This document shows, piece by piece, positions 7,796 through 16,463 of a DNA stretch of 64,000 bases (the stretch's first letter is position 1; every line of letters starts with the position of its first letter). Origin of the DNA: an uncultured Christensenella sp. (lineage in GTDB: Bacteria; Bacillota; Clostridia; Christensenellales; Borkfalkiaceae). Below the pieces are notes generated by a model. That model saw only the letters and a list, made by a program, of their open reading frames with translations, had not been told where the DNA came from and did not search any database. The position numbers and the translations under genes were made by a program. Location: the NCBI GenBank assembly GCA_910578565.1, contig CAJTQF010000003.1:1-64000 (forward strand), read 5' to 3'.

Positions 7796-9271
7796 TTATA
7801 GGTTGGCTCTGTTTACCGCTTCGCGCCAGCCGTTTAAAAGTTTAATTCTTTCCGCTTCGCCCATGGCGGGAACAAACTCCCTTTCTACCGCGAAATTGCT
7901 CTTTATCTCTTCAAGGTTTTGCCAGCAACCCGCGTTAAGCCCCGCAAGATACGCCGCGCCCAACGCGGTTGTTTCTGAAATTTTCGGGCGGACGGCTATA
8001 CAGTTTAAAATATCGGACTGAAACTGCATTAAAAAATTGTTGGCGCACGCCCCGCCGTCTACCGCGAGCCGCATTATTTTTACGCCCGCGTCCTTTTGCA
8101 TTGCCTGAACCAGATCGCACACTTCGTAAGCGATCCCTTCAAGCGAAGCCCTTATTATGTGTTCGCGCGAAGTGCCGCGGGTAATTCCAGTTATCATTCC
8201 CCGCGCAGACGAATTCCAGTAAGGCGCGCCAAGCCCCGTGAGCGCGGGTACTACGTACACGCCGCCGCTGTCCGCAACTTTTAACGCCTGCGCTTCGCTG
8301 TCAGCGGAAGAAGAAATAAGTTTAAGCCCGTCCCGCAACCACTGTACGATTGCGCCGCCCACGAAAACCGAACCTTCGAGAACGTAACAGGGTTTTTCGT
8401 CCGCGGTCGCGCCAAGAGTGGTAACGAGACCGTTCTGGCTTTTGACCGCGCGTTTACCCGTGTTCATCAACAGGAAACAGCCCGTGCCGTAAGTGTTTTT
8501 AACGTCGCCCGTATTTGTGCACAGCTGACCGAACAGCGCCGCCTGCTGGTCGCCCGCCACCCCGCATACCGGTATTGGCGCGGCAAACAGTCCCGCGTCC
8601 GTATACCCGTACAAATGACTTGAAGGGCGCACTTCGGGCAACATACCCGCGGGAATGTCGAAAAGTCTTAAAAGTTCCGCGTCCCATTTAAGGGTATGTA
8701 TGTTGAACAGCATTGTGCGGCTTGCGTTGGTGTAGTCGGTTGCAAAAATTTTGCCCTTTGAAAGCTGCCATAAAAGATATGTGTCCACCGTGCCGAAAGC
8801 AAGCTCTCCGCGCTCGGCACGCTCGCGCGCGCCGTCTGCGTTGTCCAGTATCCATTTGATTTTCGTCGCCGAAAAATATGCGTCCGGCACAAGACCCGTC
8901 TTGTTGTAAATCTTTTCGGAAAAGCCGTCGCGCTTTAAGCTATGGCAGTATTCCGCCGTTCTTCTGCACTGCCAGACTATGGCGTTGTATACGGGCTTGC
9001 CCGTTTTTTTATCCCATACCAAAGTCGTTTCGCGCTGGTTGGTTATGCCTATGGCGGAAATATCTTTTGCCGAAAGGTTCGCACGGGCGAGCGCTTCGCC
9101 GATAACCGCCATAGTAGAACCTATTATATCCTGCGGCGAATGTTCCACCCAGCCGGGGCGCGGGTAAATCTGCGGAAATTCCTGTTGGGCGCGCCCGACT
9201 ATGTTTGCCTTTTTGTCGAATATTATCGCGCGGGTGCTTGTCGTTCCCTGGTCTATTGCGAGTACGTACAT
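7796..9271 (-). CDS. glpK: Glycerol kinase
   Basis: 491 residues, normal length. It phosphorylates glycerol to glycerol-3-phosphate with ATP in the cytoplasm. Family marks: DQGTTSTRAIIFD at the N-terminus (ATP phosphate loop), TNQRETTLVWD and the Trp/Arg glycerol-site segment AIVWQCRRTA, YFSATKIKWIL, the central CGVAGDQQAALFGQ, and VDGGACANNFLMQFQ near the C-terminus. The HPr-phosphorylated His region of Gram-positive GlpK was not resolved by eye. It begins 12 bases after the bile salt hydrolase gene, has GGGAG as ribosome binding site, and is probably cotranscribed with it. No glpF or glpO is next to it. Confidence 0.97.
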   Translation of the reverse strand: MYVLAIDQGTTSTRAIIFDKKANIVGRAQQEFPQIYPRPGWVEHSPQDIIGSTMAVIGEALARANLSAKDISAIGITNQRETTLVWDKKTGKPVYNAIVWQCRRTAEYCHSLKRDGFSEKIYNKTGLVPDAYFSATKIKWILDNADGARERAERGELAFGTVDTYLLWQLSKGKIFATDYTNASRTMLFNIHTLKWDAELLRLFDIPAGMLPEVRPSSHLYGYTDAGLFAAPIPVCGVAGDQQAALFGQLCTNTGDVKNTYGTGCFLLMNTGKRAVKSQNGLVTTLGATADEKPCYVLEGSVFVGGAIVQWLRDGLKLISSSADSEAQALKVADSGGVYVVPALTGLGAPYWNSSARGMITGITRGTSREHIIRASLEGIAYEVCDLVQAMQKDAGVKIMRLAVDGGACANNFLMQFQSDILNCIAVRPKISETTALGAAYLAGLNAGCWQNLEEIKSNFAVEREFVPAMGEAERIKLLNGWREAVNRANL

Positions 9272-9283
9272 AATTTTCTCCCG

Positions 9284-10261
9284 TTACCTGTTTTGGTAAT
9301 GTATATTTTCACGCCGTATTACGGGATAGCGGTAAAGTTTGTCGCCGTCCGGATTTTCGGCGTACATATCCACCGCCGAAATTGCGTGATTTTCGTAAGT
9401 CGTGTAATAATACAAGCCCTTTGCGGCGTTACAGCAGGACGTATATACCGTAGTTTCGTAACTGCCGCCGTCGGTTACGCAGGTGCCGCGCGGCTGTCCC
9501 ACCGCGCCTAAAATATGGAAAAACTGGTTTACGCTCTGCTCTTCCGTCCCGCCCGAAACCGAATTTAATTTTACAAACGCCGCGCGGACAAACCTTGACT
9601 GCGAAGACCAGTCGCCCGGCAGACCGAGCGCGCCCAGCCCGCGGCTGTAACCGCTAAGATTTATCTTGTCCGAAAAAGCGTTGCCGCCGTCCCTGTTTGA
9701 AAGCCGCATATAGTTGTTAAGGTTGAAAAGCTGTACGTCAAACGGCGGGTTGTTTGTGAGAACGCCCGCGGAATTCTGATAAGTTTTCAAACCTTCTTTA
9801 ACGAACTCTACGGTAACGCACTGCTCTTTATCGGCAATAATCCAATGAAGTTGCGCCACAGGCATTCCCTTTGCATATTCCGCCGCTATCAGGTTTATGC
9901 GTTCAAGCTCTTTTAACGCCTGCGATACAGTGGCGCATTTGCCGAGTATATAGGGGATAAATTCGTACTGTGCAAGGTTGACTTTGCCCTTTTTCTCTTC
10001 ACTGTAATGCGCGTTGCCCACAAAGTTCAGCCCCGCCATACACAATCCCTTTTCGTTGAATGCGTCGTAGTACAGCGGATAGTTATGCGGCACGTACGCC
10101 ATACCCGCTATGGCGTAGTGGTTTTTGAGTTCTCCGCATTTTTTAAAGGGCAACGGAAAAGCGCGCGGGGTCACCGTCACTTCTTCCCCGTAAGAAAAAT
10201 CGTAATCCAGAGTCCGCCCGAAATAAAAATCTTTTGTCTTATAAGTTACAGCAGTACACAT
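9284..10261 (-). CDS. bsh: Bile salt hydrolase (choloylglycine hydrolase family)
   Basis: 325 residues. Ntn-hydrolase with nucleophile Cys2 exposed after Met removal (MCTAVTYKTKDFYFGR). It matches the bile salt hydrolase branch closely: Arg16 and Asp19 in FGRTLDYDF, the SYGEEVTVTPR strand, the Asn of GLNFVGNA (near 79-83), NNPPFDVQLFNLNNYMRLS (Asn170-171), and LPGDWSSQSRFVRAAF with Arg223/226. The enzyme splits glycine- or taurine-conjugated bile acids; penicillin V acylase or N-acyl-amide activity are family alternatives. There is no signal peptide, so it is cytoplasmic. The gene points to life in an animal gut. It is followed directly by glpK. Confidence 0.93.
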   Translation of the reverse strand: MCTAVTYKTKDFYFGRTLDYDFSYGEEVTVTPRAFPLPFKKCGELKNHYAIAGMAYVPHNYPLYYDAFNEKGLCMAGLNFVGNAHYSEEKKGKVNLAQYEFIPYILGKCATVSQALKELERINLIAAEYAKGMPVAQLHWIIADKEQCVTVEFVKEGLKTYQNSAGVLTNNPPFDVQLFNLNNYMRLSNRDGGNAFSDKINLSGYSRGLGALGLPGDWSSQSRFVRAAFVKLNSVSGGTEEQSVNQFFHILGAVGQPRGTCVTDGGSYETTVYTSCCNAAKGLYYYTTYENHAISAVDMYAENPDGDKLYRYPVIRRENIHYQNR

Positions 10262-10342
10262 TCGTCCGCCCCCGCAATTGTTATATATAATAATTATAAC
10301 CTTTTTGCGCGGTTTAAAAACCGTCTTTTCCGTAACGCGCGG

Positions 10343-11803
10343 TCACAGCTCTGTTACGGCGGTTGCGATTTTGTTGCGGAAGGCTTTGTCGTGTTCGACA
10401 AAAATCATAGTCGGACGGTATTCGAGTATCAGGTTTTCAATCTGTATGCGCGAGTAAATATCGATAAAATTCAGCGGTTCGTCCCAGACGTACAGATGCG
10501 CCCTGTCGCAAAGGCTTTTTGCTATCAGGACTTTCTTCTTTTGCCCGTCCGAAAACCCCGACATATCCCTTTCAAACTGCCCCTTGTCAAACCCCATTTT
10601 GTGCAGGACGGACTTGAACAGACTTTCGTCCAGACGGTGCAAAGCCGCAAAACTGCTAAGATTGCCGCTCAGGCGAGAAGCGTCCTGCGGAAGGTAAGAA
10701 ACAATTAAACCCGGACCCCTTTCTATAACCCCCGCATATTCCGTATGCAATCCGCACAGCAATTTAAGGATACTGCTTTTGCCGCTTCCGTTTTTACCTT
10801 CCAGCGCAATGCGTTCGCCCGCGTTAATTTCAAACGTTACTGGCGCGCAAATTTCTTTTCCGCCGTAAACGGGCGCGACGGCGCGGAACGCGGCAAGGCG
10901 CTCAGAACGGTATGCCAAAGGGGAAATTTTAAGGGGGCTTTCTATTTCGGCATTTTTAAGCAGCCCCGCCTTTTCTTCTGTTTCGCTCTGCCGCCTTGCT
11001 TCAACCGTCTTTGCGCGCTTCATCATTTTTGCGGACTTGTGCCCTATATATCCCTTGTCCGCCGCGCCTTTTTTGGACGCTTCAACCATATCCGCCCAGT
11101 TCGCCGTCCGCCGCGCCGTCTCCTGCAGACGCTTGATATCGGTCTGCAAATGACAGTACTGTCTGCGTTCAAGTTCCTGCCTGCGTTCGAAATTTGTCAT
11201 AAAGGACGAAAAGTTGCCGCTCTGCACTTCGATATCCGTCTTGTTAAGCGAAAGTATATGGTCTACGCAACCGTCGATAAACGCCCTGTCGTGGGACACG
11301 AGTATAAAACTTTTTTTCCTGCGCAAATACGCCGCAAGCGTTTCGCGCGCCCGTGTATCCAGATGATTTGTCGGCTCGTCTATGAGCAAAAAATTGCCTT
11401 CGTTCAGAAACAGCGCAGCAAGCAATACCTTGGTTTGTTCGCCGTTGGACAACGTGCAAAAAGGTCTGTACAAACACTCGCAACCGACGTCGAGCAAAGA
11501 CAGTTCGCGCATAAACTGCCACTCTTCCGCGGCTGGACATACGTCCCGCAAAACGTCTGCGGTCATACGTTCTCTGTCCGCCACCGTATAAGGGAAATAA
11601 TCAAACCGCACGGACGAAATAATTTTTCCGCCGTAATTGTACTTACCCTGCAACAGATTTAAAAAGGTTGTTTTCCCCCTGCCGTTCCTGCCTATAAAAC
11701 CCAGCCGCCAGTCGGTGTCTATCTGAAAACTCACGTTTTCGAAAATATTGCCGTAACACGACGGATAGGCAAAAGTTAAATTTTCCACTTTGATAACCGA
11801 CAT
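10343..11803 (-). CDS. ABC-F ribosome-protection-like ATPase (Lsa/Vga type)
   Basis: 486 residues with two ABC ATPase domains and no membrane segments. First domain: Walker A GRNGRGKTTF (about 38-47), signature LSNGEQTKV, Walker B FLLIDEPTNHLD, switch VSHDRAF. A basic inter-domain linker (about 205-295, with KGYIGHKSAKMMKRAKTVE) corresponds to the arm that reaches the ribosomal peptidyl-transferase centre. Second domain: GKNGSGKSS, FSDGQKKKV, YVWDEPLNFID, VEHDKAF. The spelling is that of Lsa-type proteins, which displace lincosamides, streptogramin A and pleuromutilins; resistance itself is inferred. The leader upstream carries a terminator/antiterminator pair, the usual control for this class. 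Ribosome binding site AAAGGAGGA. Confidence 0.9.
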   Translation of the reverse strand: MSVIKVENLTFAYPSCYGNIFENVSFQIDTDWRLGFIGRNGRGKTTFLNLLQGKYNYGGKIISSVRFDYFPYTVADRERMTADVLRDVCPAAEEWQFMRELSLLDVGCECLYRPFCTLSNGEQTKVLLAALFLNEGNFLLIDEPTNHLDTRARETLAAYLRRKKSFILVSHDRAFIDGCVDHILSLNKTDIEVQSGNFSSFMTNFERRQELERRQYCHLQTDIKRLQETARRTANWADMVEASKKGAADKGYIGHKSAKMMKRAKTVEARRQSETEEKAGLLKNAEIESPLKISPLAYRSERLAAFRAVAPVYGGKEICAPVTFEINAGERIALEGKNGSGKSSILKLLCGLHTEYAGVIERGPGLIVSYLPQDASRLSGNLSSFAALHRLDESLFKSVLHKMGFDKGQFERDMSGFSDGQKKKVLIAKSLCDRAHLYVWDEPLNFIDIYSRIQIENLILEYRPTMIFVEHDKAFRNKIATAVTEL

Positions 11804-11820
11804 GAATAATCCTCCTTTAA

Positions 11821-11987
11821 CGACAAAAAGAGTTACGGAAAATTAATCCCGTAACCCGAATAAACTAAACATATTTTACGGCTGTGTATTCAGCGAATAA
11901 AGATTAAACTTTCTTGCAAAACATAAGCCGACGGGTAGCGCGCCCCGCAGACTTACAATATAAAATTCAGCAAGAAAATTTATACAC
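11821..11987 (-). promoter_or_regulatory. Attenuator leader of the ABC-F gene
   Basis: On the minus strand GTTACGG pairs with CCGTAAC (11855-11849 and 11838-11832) and is followed by TCTTTTTG: an intrinsic terminator ending 18 bp before the start codon. Upstream, CCGTAA (11881-11876) can pair with the TTACGG of the terminator's 5' arm, forming an exclusive antiterminator. Further upstream TTTCTTGC (11977-11970) pairs with GCAAGAAA (11917-11910). A very short reading frame (11987-11967, GTG start, six codons plus stop) follows GGTGAAAGGA, but the spacing is tight and its start is uncertain. Drug-stalled ribosomes on such a peptide would favour read-through. Confidence 0.7.
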
Positions 11988-12017
11988 TCCTTTCACCCCG
12001 AAATTCAGTCTGTACAC

Positions 12018-12046
12018 ACTATATCACGTTTTTTTAACCAATGCAA
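12018..12046 (-). promoter_or_regulatory. Promoter of the ABC-F leader
   Basis: On the minus strand TTGCAT (12046-12041), 17 bp, TATAGT (12023-12018). The predicted start is near 12011, giving a leader of about 208 nt. Confidence 0.65.
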
Positions 12047-12073
12047 CCAAAACCGCCGCATACGGTAAAAATT

Positions 12074-14638
12074 TTAATACTTAAACGAAACGCAGGTCCC
12101 GTTCATTACAAATTTATAATTCCGTCCGTTATACGTGCAGGTAGCGGAAATATCGCAGCCGTCGCCCCTTGTGATATTGCTTGCCGAAGCGCTGCCGTTT
12201 ATGTACGCCCTGAAATTGAGATTGGCGTTGCTCTTTGCCCCGTCGAACTCCGCAAGCGGAATTCTCAGTTCGAAATAGCCGCCGTCGCCCAAAGCGATTT
12301 CTCCCGCTTCGTACAAAAACAGCGACGTAGCCGCGGTATTCTGGACTATGACCTTAACGCTTTCCGCGCCAACCGCCATTGCTTTAACCGTGACGTATCC
12401 GTTATCGAACCCAACCCGCATTGCGATTACAGACGGTGCGGTCGCCGTATATTTCACGGCGGCGCAACCGTTATTTTCCGCCAGCGTAAATATATTGCTC
12501 CTGTACCCGTACGCCTGCGCGGCAACGAGATCACCGTAGGGGATATTTGTTGTATCCGCCGATAAACTGTCCGCCTTATAACGGAGATTGAAGGGTATTC
12601 CCGTTTTCGAATAACTTAAAAGGTTATCGAGAGAAAGGACCGCCTGGTATGCTCCGTTATCCGAAATTACGGCTTTTACATAATTGTCAGAACTTTCCGT
12701 CACGTTGGTATTTATCAGGTATATGTACAGGGTATCAACGTTTTTAACGGTACCCGTAACAACCAGATTCCCGTTTTCGAATTCAGCAGCCGCAGCCGCG
12801 ACTTCGGGCGGGTTGTACGCGTTGTCCGTAAAATATTGCCGCATTATGCTTTCAAGCGTTCTTCCGCTGTCCTTGAAAGTATACTTGCTTCCGTTTTCGG
12901 TGCGCAGTCTTTTAAACTTTGCGATAATGTCCGCATAGCTGTCGGAGGCAGGGTCGACTTTATTGCCCGATAAATTGACTATACCCCAGGACATATTGCC
13001 CCAGACCTTATAGGTCCAGCTTGTATAGTGCCACTTTTGCGCATTTAAAAGTCCGAGCGTGCGCTCCCACTTTTCGGTCGAATCGTACGCGGTGAATTCT
13101 CCCATCTGCAACGGCAAGCCGAAATTGCGGTTTGCGATTCCCGATAACTTTTCCGTCCAGTTGTTTACGTGTCCGTCGACAGAAAGTTTATCGCCCACGT
13201 AATGGTGAAAGGAATATATGCAATTGGTCCAGCCGTATTGCGTCGGCACCGGCAGATTGTACCACTCCCAGCACGACTCAAACATTACAATATGATTATC
13301 GTTTTCGGCGCGGATCGTCCTGTAAACCTTGTCGTAAAATTCCCAATGCGTTTCGGAAGTGCTGCCGCCCTTTTCGCCCGGTTCGTTTAAAATGTCGTAG
13401 CCCGCTACGGCGGGGTTGTACCTGTAACGGTTGGCAACAGCTCTCCACAGTTTAAGGGTAAGCTCCTGCATTTTATCGTTCGAATAAAAATCCACGTCGG
13501 ACTTGTTCTCTATTATTTCACCGCTGTGGTCCTGACCGTTCTGCGACCCGTAAGCCCCGTGCAGGTCGAGTATGGTATACAGACCGTACGAAGCCGCCTT
13601 TTTTATAAATTCGTCCAGAGCGGAAAAATCGTAACTTTTGCCCGCCATATTGTAGTCGGTTATCGCGGCAAAATCCACGTTCATATATGTGAACGGCAAG
13701 CGGATTACCGTCATCCCCATATCCGCGCAGTTTTTAAAATCGGCGTCCGTCCACCAGTTGGCGCGGTACTCCGCCCAAAGCTGTTGCGTCTGCTGCGCGC
13801 CGAACCTTTCTATAAACTTCAACGTGAGCGATTTATAATCGTCCGAATACGTCTTGCCCCTTTCGAAGCCCGTCATCCAATGTTCGGTCACAAACAGACC
13901 GCCCGCGTTCACTCCGCGCAGAAAAACGCTTTCTCCGCCGTTGGTCTTAACTTGCGTTCCGTCCGTTTTAAGGAAATCTTTATATGTAAACTTTCCGCAG
14001 GTCTGGTTTTCGTCTGCGTTCGTTTTTCCGCACACGCATATGCCGCCGGAATTATATTTATGCTCTTCTTTTTCAATCACGTCCGTATGTCCGCACGTCG
14101 TCGCGTGCCAGTGGTATGTTTCGTCGCCTGACCAATCGGGCGAATACGTGTGTCCCGTCGCCTCTATTACGGTCTGCGAAATACCTGTATTCCCTTTTTC
14201 GTCCGAGAAGTTTTTACCGCATCCCGAACACGACCAGTATTCTACGTTGCCGTCTTCCGTGCAGGTCGCGTCCGTTTCGGGGCGATGGGTTAAAGTATGC
14301 CCAGTCGCTTTTATTTCAATATCGTAAATTTCCTTTTTTGCGGTTTTGTCCGTAAAATTTTTACCGCACACAGAACATTCCCATCTCGCGACAGTGCCGC
14401 CCTTTGTGCAGGTCGGTCTGACTTTACTGATATAGGTCAGACTGTGGGTGTGCGTTTCGGTCTGTTCGCCGTCTTCGTCCTTGTCTTCTTCGCCGCCGTC
14501 ATCAGGCAGGTCTATAGCGGGTCCGTCGGTATCGTTGGGCGGTTCGTAAACCCCGTCGAAAAGTCCGCACCCCGCAAAACAGACGCATAGCGACAATATA
14601 ATACAAAACGCAACCGCAAGCCATGTTTTTATTTTCAT
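12074..14638 (-). CDS. Surface lipoprotein glycoside hydrolase family 5 with accessory domains
   Basis: 854 residues. Lipoprotein signal with lipobox ending at Cys24, then an acidic spacer. Residues about 65-205 carry three His/Cys-rich repeats (CxxCGK motifs, as in CSVCGKNF and CSGCGKNF), also found in the lipoprotein at 39820-41727. The GH5 TIM barrel spans about 235-600: RGVNAGGLFVTEHWM, IRLPFTYMNV, LDLHGAYGSQNG, acid/base Glu419 in DILNEPG, HHY, and nucleophile Glu514 in LQMGEF. The start resembles exo-beta-1,3-glucanases (GH5_9: RGVNLGGWLVLE), so beta-glucan is a candidate substrate. Residues 619-730 repeat a module of the giant SGNH lipoprotein, and about 735-854 form another beta-sandwich. 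Last gene of the sugar operon. Confidence 0.88.
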   Translation of the reverse strand: MKIKTWLAVAFCIILSLCVCFAGCGLFDGVYEPPNDTDGPAIDLPDDGGEEDKDEDGEQTETHTHSLTYISKVRPTCTKGGTVARWECSVCGKNFTDKTAKKEIYDIEIKATGHTLTHRPETDATCTEDGNVEYWSCSGCGKNFSDEKGNTGISQTVIEATGHTYSPDWSGDETYHWHATTCGHTDVIEKEEHKYNSGGICVCGKTNADENQTCGKFTYKDFLKTDGTQVKTNGGESVFLRGVNAGGLFVTEHWMTGFERGKTYSDDYKSLTLKFIERFGAQQTQQLWAEYRANWWTDADFKNCADMGMTVIRLPFTYMNVDFAAITDYNMAGKSYDFSALDEFIKKAASYGLYTILDLHGAYGSQNGQDHSGEIIENKSDVDFYSNDKMQELTLKLWRAVANRYRYNPAVAGYDILNEPGEKGGSTSETHWEFYDKVYRTIRAENDNHIVMFESCWEWYNLPVPTQYGWTNCIYSFHHYVGDKLSVDGHVNNWTEKLSGIANRNFGLPLQMGEFTAYDSTEKWERTLGLLNAQKWHYTSWTYKVWGNMSWGIVNLSGNKVDPASDSYADIIAKFKRLRTENGSKYTFKDSGRTLESIMRQYFTDNAYNPPEVAAAAAEFENGNLVVTGTVKNVDTLYIYLINTNVTESSDNYVKAVISDNGAYQAVLSLDNLLSYSKTGIPFNLRYKADSLSADTTNIPYGDLVAAQAYGYRSNIFTLAENNGCAAVKYTATAPSVIAMRVGFDNGYVTVKAMAVGAESVKVIVQNTAATSLFLYEAGEIALGDGGYFELRIPLAEFDGAKSNANLNFRAYINGSASASNITRGDGCDISATCTYNGRNYKFVMNGTCVSFKY

Positions 14639-14655
14639 TTACGTATACCGCCGTT

Positions 14656-15114
14656 TTATTCGATATCTTCCCTGTCGTCCGCTCCCCTGAAATAGCCCGC
14701 GTTGCGCAGACACACCGTCACGACGACCGCAATGCCCGCCCAGACTACGCCGCAACAAAGCATTATCAACGCAAAACCCAAATCGCTCGATTTAGAGTAG
14801 ACAAAACTTCTGTCGCCGTCTTTCAGGTAATACACTTTCATTTGCAGACCTTTGTAGCATCTGCTTAAATCGCCTATATATGACGCGTTTTCATAGAGCG
14901 CGCCGTCCGCTTCATAGTTGACCAAAACTTTTACGTTTACTTCTTCATCGCCCAGTTTTTCGGTTTCGCAGGATACTACCGTGCCGAGCGTCCCCGCAAA
15001 TTTTGCGGAACGGACGCCCTGCGTAATCGTCCACATCAGTCCGCCGAGTATAATTGCGGCGATTATTACGAAAGCCGTTGCGGCAACCCCTACTTTCTTT
15101 TTGTCGGGTTTCAA
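14656..15114 (-). CDS. DUF3592-like membrane protein
   Basis: 152 residues: a membrane helix near residues 10-32, an extracytoplasmic beta-rich domain (about 40-105; TVVSCETEKLGDEEVNVKV, then YENASYIGDLSR, then QMKVYYLKDG), and a second helix (about 113-138). This helix-domain-helix plan with a V-Y(D/N)P-like turn is that of DUF3592. Function unknown. It overlaps the GH30 stop codon by 4 bases and precedes the GH5 gene by 17, so it lies inside the carbohydrate operon and may be an assembly or surface accessory factor. Confidence 0.65.
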   Translation of the reverse strand: MKPDKKKVGVAATAFVIIAAIILGGLMWTITQGVRSAKFAGTLGTVVSCETEKLGDEEVNVKVLVNYEADGALYENASYIGDLSRCYKGLQMKVYYLKDGDRSFVYSKSSDLGFALIMLCCGVVWAGIAVVVTVCLRNAGYFRGADDREDIE

Positions 15115-16460
15115 TCTATCACCAAAGTCATAATAGAGTGCGGACGGACCGTAAACTGCGTGCCCTTGCCGTCCACGGTCAGGGTTATATCCCGCCGTCT
15201 GCTCGAAGCGTTCTGAATTACTACAATCTTTTTCATGTCGGGGTTTTCGTATGCCAGAGTATACAGCAGCGAAGGCGCGTCGTTTCCGCAGAACACGCGC
15301 GTTGCGCCTGGCTTTATGAATTTGGAAAAATGCCCGATATAATAGTAAGACGACATATATGAAACGGTCTTGGTTTTTTTGTCTATCATTACGGGAGCTT
15401 CGCAGAAATTGCCCACGTAGGTAGGACCGCCTTCTTCGTCAAGGCATATATTCCAGTCTATCCACCCCTGCGAATAGTTGTTGAAATCGTTTATAATCTG
15501 TCTGCCGTAACGCTCGCCGTGTTCCCACACGCCCGCGTACGACGCTTTGCCCGTGGTGGAATCGTGCGCCAGTTCTACGCAGCACTCGGTAAGGAACATA
15601 GCCTTTTCGGGATAGAGCGCGTGAACGGTCGAAAGGTTTTCACTCTTGTCGCAGCAGTACCAATGGTAGCCTATGCCCCACACCAGTTCGCGCACGCCTT
15701 CTATTGCAAAGGACGAAAGACTGCGCCTTATCACGCCGTCGCGGTTGTGGTCCCACAAAACTATTTTTGTGGAATCAAGCCCGTGTTCTTTCAGCGCGGG
15801 GTGCAAATAGTCGCGTATAAAATACGCTTCGTCTTCCGCGGTGTATATGCACGACTCCCAGGTCTGTACCGCTTCCGGCTCGTTCTGTACGGTAAGCGCG
15901 TCCACGGTAATCCCGCGCGAGCGCAAATCTTCTATGAATTTACAGTAGTACTGCGCCCACGACTTTTTGTATCCGTCAAGAAGTTTTCCGCCGTGCTGTG
16001 CTTCGTTGTTGTCCTTCATCCAGGCAGGCGGACTCCACGGGGCTATTATCGTAAACAGTTCCCCGTGAACGTCGCGGCACTGCTTGTAAAACTCAAATCT
16101 TTCGCCGTCCCAGGAAGTGTCGAAAGTTTTAAGTTCTTTATCGCCGTACTCGACGTAAGTACGGTGCCCGACCGAAAAGTCCGTGGTATGGACGGGGATA
16201 CGCGCAATATTGTAATTTAAACCGTTCTCCGAAAAGTAAGCGTCAACCACCTTTTTGCGTTCGCCGTCGGAAAGCACGCTCACCGCGCGCCACGCCGCTT
16301 CGGTAAACGCCGCGCCAAAGCCCATATGCTTCTGGAAGCGCTGTTTGGTATCCACAACGACGTTGCAGTCACCGCCGCCGTAATTGTCCTTTAAGGGGCG
16401 TATACCCGCTTCTTTAAAATAGTTGTTGCTCGATTTCTGGGTTATAAATGCTTTTATCAT
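15111..16460 (-). CDS. Cytoplasmic glycoside hydrolase family 30 enzyme
   Basis: 449 residues without signal peptide. GH30 marks: GFGAAFTEAAW near the N-terminus, APWSPPAWMKDN, acid/base Glu194 in LTVQNEPEAVQTWESC, YHWYCCD, nucleophile Glu292 in FLTECCVE, and the C-terminal beta-domain ending VRPHSIMTLVID. The family removes beta-linked glucose from glucosylceramides or cleaves beta-1,6-glucans, depending on subfamily, which I cannot settle. The cytoplasmic location fits final breakdown of glycosides brought in by the adjacent ABC transporter. It lies 3 bases after the upstream lipoprotein gene and overlaps the DUF3592 gene by 4. Confidence 0.92.
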   Translation of the reverse strand: MIKAFITQKSSNNYFKEAGIRPLKDNYGGGDCNVVVDTKQRFQKHMGFGAAFTEAAWRAVSVLSDGERKKVVDAYFSENGLNYNIARIPVHTTDFSVGHRTYVEYGDKELKTFDTSWDGERFEFYKQCRDVHGELFTIIAPWSPPAWMKDNNEAQHGGKLLDGYKKSWAQYYCKFIEDLRSRGITVDALTVQNEPEAVQTWESCIYTAEDEAYFIRDYLHPALKEHGLDSTKIVLWDHNRDGVIRRSLSSFAIEGVRELVWGIGYHWYCCDKSENLSTVHALYPEKAMFLTECCVELAHDSTTGKASYAGVWEHGERYGRQIINDFNNYSQGWIDWNICLDEEGGPTYVGNFCEAPVMIDKKTKTVSYMSSYYYIGHFSKFIKPGATRVFCGNDAPSLLYTLAYENPDMKKIVVIQNASSRRRDITLTVDGKGTQFTVRPHSIMTLVID

Positions 16461-16463
16461 ATT

